In this document: positions 32,186 through 43,552 of the stretch, one piece after another
Position numbering within the stretch: the first letter of the stretch is position 1
Layout: the number at the start of each line of letters is the position of its first letter
Assembly: GCA_001179505.1 (NCBI GenBank)
Contig: CDMY01000350.1
Location: forward strand, 1,153-49,366
Direction: 5' to 3'
DNA length: 48,214 bases
DNA from: Vitrella brassicaformis
Lineage: Eukaryota > Sar > Vitrellaceae
Notes under the pieces: model-generated
Database searches by the model: none
What the model saw: the letters and a program-made list of their open reading frames with translations, nothing else
Told to the model about the DNA's origin: nothing
Position numbers and translations under genes: made by a program

Positions 32186-34519
32186 CTACTCGTCTGCGAC
32201 ATCCATCGCGCCGTCAGCATCCTCTGCCTCGGCGTCGCCATGGTCCGCTCCCGCAGGAGGATCGACATACGCTGCATTAATGAATCGACGGGAGACGCAG
32301 ACAGACAGACATCACACACAGTGAGCTGTGTTGAGATGGATGATTGACTACTTGACTCAAGCAGTACCGAGGAATGGGTCTTGCATGTCTCGTGGCTGTG
32401 GCCTCCTGGGTCTGAAGGTGTCCTCCTCGCCGCCAGAGTCGTCCTCATCCATCGCCCCATCTGCATCCTCCCCCTCCTCCATCGCACCCTCACCCCTGCC
32501 ACCACCGCCACCACCGTCGTGGCCATCACCACCACCCTGCGGCGCCCCGCTACCATCCCCACCATCGCCATCGCCGTCGGCGAAGGGGTCGGTCGGCCCA
32601 TCGAATCGCCGAAACATCCCCGTCCTGTCGATGTAGCCCAGCTGGCCCCAGTCGAAGTGGCAGTCGTCATTGCCAACGAGGGTGTTGAAGCCCTTGACCA
32701 TCGGCGGCAGCTGACACTTGTCCTTCTTGTCCTGCCGCTTGGCCTTCTTGTCATGAAGCTTGTCCAGCTCGGCTTGCCACTTGGCGATCTCGTCCAGGCG
32801 CGCCTTGTGCACCACCTCCTTGAGCCCGAGACGGCCATGTTTGTGCACCGCCTCACGTGGACGGCTGTCGGCTCTGTCGGCAAGGGCGAAGTATTGGAGT
32901 GGCGGCTTGGACGCCTTGGCTCGCTTGGCACCTGGCTCATCCCCATCCTCTCCGTCATCATCCGGCTGCTGTACGAGTCGTGTCCCTCCGACCACCTCCC
33001 CATTGCCGACCACCTCCAGCGACGCCGCCCTGAAGACGAACACCTTCATGGCCGCATTGATGCGCCGGCCGATCTCCGTCACGTTCTGCACGGGGCGGCG
33101 GCTGTGCCACGTGTGCTCGAGTGCCGATGGGTCGATGAAGAACGACGCAACGCGCCAGGCGGTTTCCGACATGCCCTTGCCGGCGAATGGCGTCTCGTCG
33201 TCCTGCCAGGGGGCCACCGGATGGGCGTGTGTGGGGAGGGGGGGAGGGGCCACGGAGCGGCGGTATGGGTCGAATGAGGGGAAAACGGCCTTGAGCTGCT
33301 GGGCGGTGGCCTTGGGAAGCGCCTGGGTCAGCACGTCGGCCATCTTGCGCATGGGGTGCAGGGCGGCATTGACGCACCGCATGACGCCAAAAGGCAGCTC
33401 CTCGAGGACCGTAACGTACTCGGCCAACGCCAGCTGGAAAACCTTGGGCTTGTCGGTGCGGCGGCTGTGTGGGATGCGGGAGATGTCGGCGCCGGCCCTC
33501 AGGAGCTCGCGGATGCTGCGCTTGCGGTGGGGAATGTCTCTGGTGGCTCTGTCTCGGACGGATTCCGAGACAAGTCTGTCTGGTTTCTCCGCCCACTCAA
33601 TCTCGAGATTGAGCCTCCACGCAGCAACACAGAGGGGTGTGTCGTCAGTGTCGTCCGGTGTCCCCCTGTCGACATCATCAGCGGTCAGACGGGAGCACAG
33701 AGACGTGACCCCTTGATGGGAGCCGCACCGTGCCGCTCTGTACAATGCCGTCCGCCCCTCCTCGTCACGTGCCCTGATGTCCGCTCCGTTGGCCACCAGC
33801 ATGTCAACGTACTGGTTGACGAATTGCTGGGAGAAGGCGTGAATGGTGCCGGCCGCAGAATGCAACGCGTCTTGTGCGATGGCGAGAGTGTCGTCGATAT
33901 CGACGAGCCGCCGGTAGGTCGACAGAAGCCAGTCCTCGTGCACCTCGGTCGGCTGGTCCGTCGGCAATGTCTGTGGCACCGCCAGCTCCCGATTCGCCCC
34001 CCGCTTCAGCAGGAGGTCGATGGCGTTGTCGTTGCCCGACGCAATGGCCACTTGCAGGGGCGATGGCAGCGGGTCGCCGTCTTCATTGACGCCGCCATTG
34101 ACATCCGCCCCACCATCGATGAGGGCGGTGAGGATCTCATCCTGGATGTCGAGGGAGGGGCAGTGCGGCAGAGCGATGGGAGATTCATTGGGATGGTGCC
34201 GGACCCAGATGGACGGAACAGTGTTGTCGGTCATGTTGTCGATCGCGAGAGCGAGGATTGAGAAGGAACGAACAATGCCTTCGAAGGCGTCCTCCCAGGG
34301 CGCCTCCAGCTCAGGCACCAAGTTCAAATCGACTCCCCCGCTGATCAGCTGCGTGACGTCCTGTCCGCTCGGGAGGGTGCGGCCCAGGACACCATCCCAC
34401 AGCTGTTCGCTTGGAGGGACATATGCTTCGACTGACATGGGGCCAACAGCGCGGTACCAGCTCATGTCAACGATGTCCGCTCGCTCCCAGCCACGGGGCA
34501 GAGCTGCGCCCTCGGCCAT
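32186..34519 (-). CDS. Ankyrin-repeat protein with acidic C-terminal tail (2 exons)
   Basis: Exon 1 is 34519-32368 and exon 2 is 32271-32186 (2152+86 nt, 745 residues). If the 32368 donor (GTACTG) is not used, exon 1 stops soon after at 32357. The spliced form is preferred because exon 2 continues the acidic composition (DAEAEDADGAMDVADE). At least three ankyrin-type units can be read: DEILTALIDGGADVNG with PLQVAIASGNDNAIDLLLKRGA; VDMLVANGADIRARDEEGRTALYRAA; and PLCVAAWRLN with IRELLRAGADI. Later parts include a basic GAKRAKASK patch, a Lys-rich coiled stretch (KWQAELDKLHDKKAKRQ) and a Gly/Asp low-complexity region. Ankyrin repeats mediate protein binding; the partner is unknown. ATG 34519 (MAEGAALPRGW) is chosen over the in-frame ATG at 34558. 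Confidence 0.75.
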
Positions 34520-35085
34520 GATGTGGTCGTCACCGATCACTGCATGTACCACACACACGGACCAATCACACGTATGCCCGTCGGCTCCATGAATGAGTGC
34601 CCGTCTGCTCTCCCTCGCTCGCCTCTGTCCGCCTCACCTGAGTGTGCGCGAGAATGGCATCATGCAGGCTGCAGGCCGCAACACCACTCACCCACAGCAA
34701 GCTACCTCTCAGCACAACACTCGAAAATGAGTGCCTGATGCAGCCATCACAACACGTGGAGGAGATCCCTGCAGCCATCACAGCACAACGATGTGTGGCG
34801 CGTGAGGCGGTCTCTCTTGCGTGAATGTATGGATTACTTGCTGCAGAGATGTGGGCAGCACCCTGAAAGGCTATGGCATGGATGGGAAGCGCTCACACTG
34901 CTGCTCTATGGGCTATCTTTGCCGTCGAAAGCCGATGGATGGAAGGCCGCGCACTGGGCGGGCAGCGGACGAGCAACAAAGAAGGCGGCCCTGCGATGGT
35001 CAGCTGCCGGCTGCCCTCCTCCTTCAATCTCCACGGTTGCGAGCTCAGAGAATGCGTTGCGAGGCGTGATCTCCTCATGGCGTGA
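34520..35085. promoter_or_regulatory. Divergent intergenic region (ankyrin gene / type I membrane protein)
   Basis: About 0.56 kb between opposite start codons. It contains a near-direct repeat gcagccatcacaacac / gcagccatcacagcac (about 34740 and 34771). No recognised promoter element; regulatory status is by position. Confidence 0.35.
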
Positions 35086-37401
35086 TTGACAGCGTGTGGC
35101 GCATTGTCCATGCATCTCGCTCTCATGCAGCCCTCTCCCGTCTTTCTCGCTTTCTTTCTCACAGCAGCCCATACCATCTCGCCGCCGCCAGGGAGGCAGG
35201 CGTCATCGCTTGAGCAGCCCAGCAGCAACCACAGCAGCAGCAGCAGCAGCAGCAGCAGGAGCAGCCTGTTTCGGTCGTTTGTGGTGCGGAAGGCTGACGA
35301 TGTGCACGTGGCGAGCTCTGGCTGGGGATGGGACGTGAGTGTGCGGATGGACGGAGAGGGCATGAGCGAAGATTTGTACCTGGTCGTCAAGGACAAGACG
35401 CATCGGCGGCATGGCGCCGATGCATGTGATGCGCCGGCCACCCAGGACGCTGTGTGGGGTGAGCAAAGGACACGGGAATGGCACCATACCTTATCACGTG
35501 TGGATGTCTGTCTGTGTGTCTGTCTGCGTGTGTGTGTGTGTGTGTGCAGGTCAGACCCCTTCTCGCGTGTCGGAGGACCGTCGCTCGGCCTCGTTCCATC
35601 TGCACAAGCAGTCCAACAGCGAGTTCGGCCAATCCTTCATTCTCTGTCTGTACCAGTCCGTCAAGGCCGACGGTGGCGGCATCATGCTGTCCGAGAGCGT
35701 CCGCATCCCCTCTCTCAGCCTGCCCGAGCCACGGCTGACCACACCAGTGGCGATGAACGTGTCCTCTGTGGCCTTCCGGCTGCCCCTTGTGGCACATGGG
35801 CTCACCGAGTACACTATATTGTCGCTCAAGCCTTTTGAAATAGGTCAAAACACGCCCACAGACGTTGCTCTCTGTCTGGTCACATGACTCTCCGCCTGTG
35901 TGACGATGCAGGCTGCGGTAGCGATTACCACTCCTACAGCCTGGCGTGGCGGTCGGGCCACCCGGCCTCACTCAGACCCACCCACCTCCCACATGCAGCA
36001 GCGGCCTTCATGAGCACCATCATGCGCGGCCTCTGGGGGGCCGGCGGCAGGGGGGGCGATTCGAGCGTCGACGCGGCGGCGGACGGCGGGATGAGGAAGT
36101 ACGTGTTTGATTTCGACGCTAAGGGCAGAGAGGCCGACGCCAAGAACAAGCAGTTTGCCATATGCCTCTTCCGTGAGCCCACCCGACCTTCACGCGATGG
36201 ATGCAATGCACCCGCATGTGCGCTTCACGCTGCTCTGCAGGTCATTCATTCGACCATGAGCCCCTCTCTGTCGGCACCATATTGGTCAAGCCGACCCGCT
36301 CCGGCCGTTCCATGATGCTGGCGCTGTTTTGGGTGGCCATGGTGCTGTCTGTGGCCCTCCTGCTGGGCGGAGTGGGCTTCCTCTCAGCAGTGGGGGGCAA
36401 AGAGCCCACCGCACGACCGAGCAGACGACGCGCCAGACATCAGGTGGGTGCCTGATGACGGACATACTTGGGGGTCACGTGTGATGTGCTGTGCCATGTG
36501 CGTACGTGTTGCAGTCCCGACGTAGTGAGAATGCCGGGGTGGGCGACTCGCCAACACAGCCCAAGAAGTAAGAAAAGGCGCGACGGAGAGGGGAGGGAGA
36601 GAGAGAGAAGCACAGCCACCTCATGACCCTGTCACCTTGTTCCATCTGCCCAGGTCCAAGCTCTGCCACCGTCGCCACGGCCACACGACCAGCTCCCGAT
36701 CGCACTCCAACCAGTCGCAGGGCATCCAGAAGGAGTGGATCCAGGTCGACTCCTCCAGCCTCTACGACTCCCTCCCCTCACCCACCACCGTCAACCGGTC
36801 CACCAGCGGCGGCCTCCCTGGCCTCGCACCCTCGTCGTCGGCAGAGTTCCGCAGCTGCCAGTCGTCACCCCTCAACAGGGGAGGGGACAGTGACGGCCCC
36901 ACCCCCACAGCTATATTGGCGCAGAACCTGCAGGCCACTGAGGCGGCAGAGAGGGGGAGAGGCGGCAATGGCAGCAGCAGCAACAGCAACAGTACGCCGT
37001 TTCGTCTCGGCTCGCTGCTCTTCGGCAGCCACCAGCAGCAGCAGCAGCAGCAGGGTAGGAAGGGCAAGGACGTCAAGCGTCCGATATCGACCGCCATGGC
37101 CCCAGCCAGCAGCACCAACACCCGCACCCGGACGAGCACCATCATCAACAACGACCGATTCGCCGCCCCGCACATGCGTTTCGCCGCCAACAACAGCCTC
37201 AACATCAGCACGGGCGGCCTGAGTGTGCGGTCGGGTGATGGGGGTGAGGGTGACGAGGGCGACTGGTCCACAGTGGGCGACGACAGCAGTCTGGGCGGCC
37301 GCAGCCCACTGCCGCCGATGGACGATGCTGCGTCGGGGAGCTCCAGCAGATGGGGCGCACCAGCCAGGGGGGCGGGGGCAGTGAGGGAAACACGCCTGTG
37401 A
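35086..37401 (+). CDS. Type I membrane protein, unidentified (6 exons)
   Basis: Exons 35086-35458, 35550-35843, 35912-36172, 36241-36443, 36515-36567 and 36654-37401 total 1932 nt, 643 residues, in consistent phase. The N-terminus is a signal peptide (LMQPSPVFLAFFLTAAHTI); ATG 35086 or the in-frame ATGs at 35110 and 35125 could start it. A Ser-rich linker and about 300 luminal or extracellular residues follow, with alternating hydrophobic strands (FGQSFILCLYQSVKADG, VSSVAFRLPLVAHGL, EYTILSLKPFEIG). One membrane segment, MLALFWVAMVLSVALLLGG, is followed by Arg-rich stop-transfer sequence (RPSRRRAR). The tail of about 235 residues is Ser/Asn/Gly-rich with a poly-Gln run (about 37034-37055). The layout suggests a surface or endomembrane receptor-like protein; no family recognised. 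Confidence 0.78.
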
Positions 37402-38470
37402 TGATATTATTCCATCCATACATGCACACATTGAGAGAGGGAGGGAGGGAGAGAGGGAGGGAGGGAGGGTTCATCTTCTGGGTGGGTTCGCTTCATACAT
37501 CTTGCTGGCTGGTTTACAGTGTGTCCACACACACATATATATGTATGTATGTATGCGTATACGTACCGCCAATATGTATACACGTGCACGCGGCCCTCGT
37601 GTACACACGTTGGTGTCTGTCTGCCAAATGTGGTTGGTGTTTGATTGGATTGGTTCATCCACGAGGGCGACTGCCTAGCCACATCCATCCATCCATCCAT
37701 CGAATCGACCAGCTCAGCGAGGCCCTGTCCATCCAGGCCACCTGCAAATGAAGCATGTACAGGGACGATACACGTACGACAGAGGGAGGGAGGGAGGGAG
37801 AGAGGGGGAGAGGGAGGCCTGCTTAGACGTGTGTGTATGCCATGTCTGTATGTCTGCAGCATGGATGTGGCCATGGATGTGTGTGTGTGTGTGTATAAGT
37901 ACAACATTCATCCTTGCAGACAGACAGACAGACAGACAGACGTTCGTGTGTGGGTGCTGCTGCTGCGTGTGACAACTTGCTTTCCTGTCTGCCTTCCTGT
38001 GTCGATAGCAGCTGCTCATCTACGCCTGTCCGTCCGTCTGGCCCTCCTCGCGATGCGTGTGTTTTGAAGTCTCGATGCATGTGTATGTGTCTGTCGCGTG
38101 CTGCTGCTTTAGTGCGTGTGTGTGCTGTTCGTTTCTGCCTGACACGTGCGGGCTGCCCGACAATTTTGCTGTGCGTGTTGTCTGGCTGCTTGCCTTCGTG
38201 TTTGATTGGCTGCTTGGGCGGCTGTGTACATCTATCTGATTAGTCTTTTCTGCCCGTCACGTCGCTGCCTAGTCGTCCTCATTGTGTTGTGTGGGTGGGT
38301 GTTGTATGTATCGGCGGCAGAGTGCCGTTGATGACTAGATGTGCATATGCTGGCGCGCCGAATGCGGCGCGGACGTCCGGGTGTACGGAACAGCTTGGTG
38401 CGATGATTGCGATCCATTAGTGCTGTCAAAGCTCGCAAATCAGAACCGCTCTCTCTCAGCAGCCTGACTA
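37402..38470. repeat. Intergenic stretch of simple repeats
   Basis: GGGA runs (about 37437-37468 and 37781-37800), GTAT (about 37540-37556), CATC (about 37684-37700) and a CAGA tract (about 37917-37941). No gene evident. The final 100 bases are unique and precede the cyclophilin start. Confidence 0.65.
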
Positions 38471-40183
38471 ATGCCGTCAGACAGATCACGGTGCGTGGGC
38501 AGTGAATGAATGAACGAGTCACAAGATCTGTGTATTGTCCGCCATCAGATACACGTTTGACGATTTGGGCACCGATGGGGAGATCCACGCCATCATCCCC
38601 ATCGCCGACCACATCAAGGTCACTGACGCACAGACACAAACAAAGGCACACACACAGAAACACAGAGATCTGTCAATAGTTGCCTGCACATCCTATCTCT
38701 GTGATCTCTCTCTGCTGCGGCCGTGCATCAGGCCAAGGACATGGCCATCGACATCCACAGCTCCAGGCTGAAAGTGGCCATCAAGAGCGAGAACACACCT
38801 ATCATGGTACGGTGCGACAGATGGCAACCACGAACACACGTGTGTGAGTGCAAGCCGTTTGCGAATTAATGACCCCCAGGATGATTCGCTGTGGGCCAAG
38901 GTCAATGCCGACGACAGCTACTGGGAGATCGACACTGTCGAGGGAAAGGGTACGTGTCTGCACACGAGCAATGATCAACGCACCGGGTGTGGTGTGGTAT
39001 GTATGGTGTGTCTGTCTGCGGCGTGCCTGTAGGTCGTGTGGTTCGTGTGGTCCTCAAGAAGGTGCAGGCGTACACCAACTGGGAGTACCTCCTCAAATGC
39101 GACGAAGTCCCGCCAGACACCACCGTCACACACAAGGTCAGACATCGGTTCACACACACTTACACACACACACACACGCAGACGCCTTTCTGTCTGTCTG
39201 TCTGTCTGCGTGTAGGTGTATTTCGATATATCGCTCGACGACGAGCCGGCCGGGAGGGTACTCATGGGCCTCTACGGCAACCAGTGCCCAAAAACAGGTA
39301 GGTATCCACCGATCCATTGCGCCTTCATGTGTCCTGTGCGTGGATTCAGTCGAGAACTTCCGCGCACTGTGTGTGGGCGACCGCACGAGCGAGGACGGCA
39401 CGCCGCTCAAGTACAAGGGCTCATTCTTCCACAGAATCATCCCCGGCTTCATGTGCCAGGCAACCATACACACATGCACACACGCACACACACACAGACG
39501 ACACACACGTGCATTTGTGGTGCAGGGCGGCGACTTCACAAAGAATGACGGCACCGGTGGTCTGTCCATCTATGGGGAGAAGTTTGCTGACGAGGACTTC
39601 GGCATCAAACACACACACGGGGGCCAATTGTCAATGGCCAACGCAGGACCCAATACCAACGGCAGCCAGGTACGCACCCACACAGACTCACACACGTCGT
39701 TTCTCGCCTTGAGTGCCACAAACCAATCTGTCTGTCTGTCTGTCTGTCTGTCTGTGATGTCATTCATTCATGTGTGTGCAGTTCTTCATCACTGTGACGG
39801 AGTGTCCCCACCTGGACAAGAAGCATGTCGTCTTCGGGCACGTCATCGACGGATTCGACACCGTCGTCAAACAAATGGAGGCCGTAAGCTGACAGACAGA
39901 CACACACTGGTCTGGTGCCCCCACTTGCACCAGGGAGTGCACCGTGACATGTGCTGTGTCGACAGTGCGGTGCATCGGACGGGAGCACGAGCAAGAAGGT
40001 GGTGATCGCCGACTGTGGTGAGTCTGACGATCACCAAGAGAACTGAATGCAGCCATGGCAGGCAGGCAGGCAGGCAGGCAGGCAGAGAGAGATACATAGA
40101 GCGGCCAGGCTGGGCAGCTGTGACGTACCATGTCCAGGGACTCTTGTTTGTCTGTCGTGTGTTTAGGTGAGTTGACTGAGTGA
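38471..40183 (+). CDS. CS (p23/NudC-like) domain - cyclophilin fusion, peptidyl-prolyl isomerase (11 exons)
   Basis: Exons: 38471-38490, 38549-38618, 38732-38806, 38880-38949, 39033-39136, 39216-39297, 39350-39459, 39526-39669, 39782-39883, 39966-40017, 40167-40183; 846 nt, 281 residues. Residues about 8-108 form a CS domain ([55 protein letters not shown]). Residues about 114-278 are a cyclophilin: [16 protein letters not shown] (catalytic-type R169, F174, Q177), [15 protein letters not shown] and [17 protein letters not shown] (H240). The position of the cyclosporin-binding Trp is His235, so weak cyclosporin binding is expected. CS domains often contact HSP90, so a chaperone-linked prolyl isomerase is likely. 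The intron after 39459 uses a GC donor (CCAG|GCAACC). The first exon (MPSDRS) is short and rests on one GTGCGT donor. Confidence 0.88.
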
Positions 40184-40446
40184 AGTGCGTGCCTTTATAG
40201 GGGCTGCCGTGCCGAGTAGCACTTCCATGCGTAATAGTGCATGCGTGACGTAAACCGGCCGACCAACACAGACCCATTCATGCATTCATCATGTGTGAAT
40301 GTCACTCATCGCACGCAGCAATCCAATCCAGCACGGCCACACACGCACACCAGCCACCCAATATAAGCCATCCATGGCCATCCATCTGTGTGTATGCTCC
40401 GTCCGCACAGCCAGCACACGCATCTACCACCGGCCAAACTACCCTT
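40184..40446. other. Short convergent intergenic region
   Basis: The cyclophilin (+) and the small gene at 40447-40938 (-) converge here. No repeat or RNA gene noted. Confidence 0.4.
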
Positions 40447-40938
40447 TCAGTGTGCCCCCTCTCCCTCTCCCTCCTTGTTGCCCTCCTTCGCGTCGCTATC
40501 GGCCATGACGGCGTCGCCTTCGTCACCACCCTCGTCGGCGGCCTCGCTGTTGGCCTGCCCCAGCAGCTCCTCGAACGCACGACACACCACCGGCAACTCG
40601 CCCTTGGCACCATCTGCACCAATATCCATCCGCCCACCCACACATGCCAGGCGTCATCCATCCATTCTCATCAAAATTGTGAACTCACCTGAGAGGTTGA
40701 CGTTTCCGTCGATGAGGTCGCCGATTTTGATATCCTTGATCTCTGTGGGTAGGATGCCCAGCCAGTGCTGCTTGCGGATGAGAAGGTTGAGCCGCTGGTC
40801 CTCGGCCGCCATCCTCAGCCCACGCTCCAACGCCTCGAGCATCATCTCGCCGTACGCACGCTGAATGGGATTGATCGTGGTCTCGTCTGCCGCTGCAGCA
40901 GCCATCGGATGGTCTCCTGATGCCGCAGCAGCTGCCAT
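40447..40938 (-). CDS. Small acidic-tailed protein, unidentified (2 exons, 138 residues)
   Basis: Exons 40938-40689 and 40613-40447 join at CTCTCAG|GTGAGT and TTGGTGCAG with agreeing phase. The protein starts with an Ala-rich segment (MAAAAASGDHPMAAAA), then a helical conserved-looking region (INPIQRAYGEMMLEALERG, RLNLLIRKQHWLGILP, IKDIKIGDLIDGNVNLS), and ends in an Asp/Glu-rich low-complexity tail. No signal peptide or membrane segment. An upstream in-frame ATG (41100) exists, but it would overlap the divergent gene, so 40938 is preferred. Function not recognised. Confidence 0.6.
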
Positions 40939-41038
40939 TCGCCCTTCTAAAACTCCTGGCCGTGGCCAGGCTATCGGCGAGGGTGTGCGAGCTGAAGCTG
41001 AAGTGTTCTCCTTTGCCAGCTTTCGCGGCGTTTCAGCG
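40939..41038. promoter_or_regulatory. Compact divergent promoter region
   Basis: Exactly 100 bp separate the start codons of the small minus-strand gene and the BTB/TLDc gene. Position alone suggests a shared bidirectional promoter. Confidence 0.45.
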
Positions 41039-41364
41039 ATGAATGGCTCATCATCCAACAGCAAGGGCACGGCAGGCATCAGCAGCAAGCAGGCAGACAA
41101 GATCTGTCACGGAGCCATGCTGCTGAATGCGGGCGGGTCGGTCATGGCGTTCCCGCGTGATTCGCTGCTTCACGATGAGCTGAAGGGCACCTGCCTGGCT
41201 GTGCTTCTTCATCGCTTCGACAGCTGGATGCTCACAGATACTACCGGCATTCACTTCATCGACACAGACCCGTTCTACTTCATCTGGTGCGAGAGAAGCA
41301 ACATACATGTACACTCCCACTGCCACTGTTCGCTTTGAGACTCTCGTCTGTCTGTCTGTCTGCG

Positions 41365-41396
<32 letters not shown>

Positions 41397-43552
41397 GTGC
41401 TAGGTTGGCTGTCAAGCTTCGTTACCTGAGGGACAACCGCATCGACGTGAGTGAGATCTGTGAGGGCTGCCCCTCTGCATTCGCCTTCTACCACGACCGA
41501 TTCTTGGCCAAGACGGACCTCACAATCGAGCCGCAGACCGGCGACGACAAGAGTGATGCCTTCCGCGGCTTCATAGCTGAGATGAGGGCCTTCATCGACT
41601 CATCAGTGGCGGGCGGGAAGGGCGGGAGTGAGGTGCTGAGCGTGTGTGTGGATGGCTGTGCGGTGGCCACAACCGACGCCACGCTGGACGACTTCACCGC
41701 ACTCTACAACCGATTCACCAAGTGAGAGAGTTCTGAGGCAGGGAGCCACACTGGGACGATTGTGCGGCCGTCTATGTGTGCAGGCTCACTGGGCCGGTCA
41801 TCGACGTATCTGCGGACCACCTCCGCAAGTAAGACGACAGACAGCAGGCAGATCTGCCAAGGGATGGATATATGTGTGTTTTGTGTGGTATTGTGCAGGA
41901 TCGTCGATTACCTTCGTCGCATTCGCATCGCCCCCGACGCCGCCACGCCGCTGCCTACGAGCAGTTCTTTCGACGAGCTGCTTTACGCGTGTGAGATGTA
42001 CGGCCTCATGGAGCAGGTGTACCTCTCGATGATCGGCAAGTCCCACAGCCACATCAAATGCATCCTCAAGTGAGTCGCAGACCATACACAAACAGCACAG
42101 GGGCGGGAGAGATCTGACATGGCATCCCTTCTGTTTTCTGTGTGTGTCATCAGGAGTTCCCATGACGATTGTGAGTTTGAGACGTTGGTGCAGCGGGCAG
42201 AGGGTCTGCAAGGTGGCCTGCTGTTCGTCATCGAGTGTGAGCATGAGACCCGCCGCCACCGCTTCGCCTGCCACGTTGACGGCCCCCTCATCGCCCCGTC
42301 AGACCCCAAAGCTGAGCTGCGCACCGGCCGCCCCGTCGCCTTCTACTCCATAAGCGGCGCGTTCAAGGAGGGCGATGGTATCGTCATGATCGCCGTGCCA
42401 CACGACTGGCAAAATGTGGACGTCGCAGGCATACAGGGGGCGGTCAACGACGGCATGGGTGTGCCTCGTGGCAAGGTGGCCATCGGTGGCGGTCGGCTGT
42501 AGCTGGGGTGTGCGGAGGATGGGCAGCCGGTGAGCGACCTTCGCCACTGCCAGCAGTGGCTGCGGACGGGCGACCTGCCTGACGGCAAGACGTATCGGGG
42601 CAGCTTCGATGGCGACGGACGGACCACGTTGGCCGGCAGCCGTGACTTTACCTCCACACGACTGGAGATCTACCAGGTCAGACACACACATCGATGGCAG
42701 GGGGCGCTGAATGCACCTATGGGTCGTTGTCTTTCTGTGTGTACGTGCAGGTGTGGAGCACTCGTCCTGCTGACCCCATCCTCTCAGCCGACGGCCTCCA
42801 GGCACTCATCAAAATGACGAGCGACGCCACAATGACCGGAAAGCTGCTCTACAAGTGAGGGAGCCAACGAATAAGTGACAGCGCTGTGATCTCGTCGGTG
42901 CATTGTCTGTCTGTCTGTCTGTCTCTCTGTTCGTGTGCCTGTCAGGGGTGAGCGTGACGGCTGGGCGCACAAGACCATGATGGCCAAGGTGGGCAAGGCG
43001 GCCGACCTGCTCTTCGTCATCAAGGACATGGGCGGCCACGTCCTCGCCTCCCACCTCAAGAGGCAGCTCAAGCTGCCAGACAACCCCACTGACGTGGAGA
43101 GGACCATCAACTGCCCCGTCACCTTCTACTCGATCAGCGGCGCATTCGAGGAGGGAGACGGCATCGTCAAGATCGCCGTGCCCAACAACTGGCAGTGGGT
43201 GGTGGTTGCCGGGACGGAGGCGGAGGTCACGAGCAGCCAGGGTGTGCCTCGTGGCAGTGTGTGCATCGGTGGCGGCCGGCTGTGGCTGGGGATTGGGAAG
43301 AATGGGCAGCCGGCTGGCGACATGCGGCTCTGCCAGCAGTGGCTGAGGAGGAGTGATCTGCCCGACGGCAAGACGTATCGGGGCGACTTCAATGACGACG
43401 GGCAGGCCACGTTGGCGGCCACTCTCAGCTTCACGTGTGCCGATATTGAAATCTACACTCTGCAGGTGAGAGGGGCAAGAGTGAGGGAGGGAAGAAGACG
43501 AAGCCACACATGAATGTCTCGATGTGTTCAGGCGTCGGAGGGCAGTGGCTGA
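41039..43552 (+). CDS. BTB (T1-type) protein with two TLDc-like domains, interrupted by an in-frame UAG
   Basis: Exons: 41039-41286, 41404-41721, 41784-41828, 41899-42069, 42154-42676, 42751-42854, 42946-43465, 43532-43552; 1950 nt, 649 sense codons plus stop if the UAG is counted as a residue. Residues about 26-100 fit the KCTD/T1 BTB pattern (AMLLNAGGSVMAFPRDSLL, FIDTDPFYFIW, LRYLRDNRI). Residues about 262-435 and about 465-643 are two copies of a TLDc-like domain, both with FYSISGAF[KE]EGDGIV, GVPRG, IGGGRL, LPDGKTYRG and a terminal LEIY/IEIY. In copy 1 the Trp codon after IGGGRL is TAG (42500-42502, codon 377); copy 2 has TGG. All phases downstream remain correct, so the lesion is recent, is read through, or is a sequencing error. 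TLDc proteins act in oxidative-stress resistance or V-ATPase regulation; BTB suggests oligomerisation or cullin binding (family knowledge). Confidence 0.8.

Noticed and set aside
33356-34261. 301-codon plus-strand open frame
   Set aside because: Antisense to the ankyrin-repeat frame, which has recognisable domain motifs; high GC creates mirrored open frames.
42500-42502. UAG as evidence for a reassigned genetic code
   Set aside because: UAG serves as the terminal stop in other genes here (for example TIP41 and the gene ending at 16882), so reassignment is not supported; a local lesion or readthrough is more likely.
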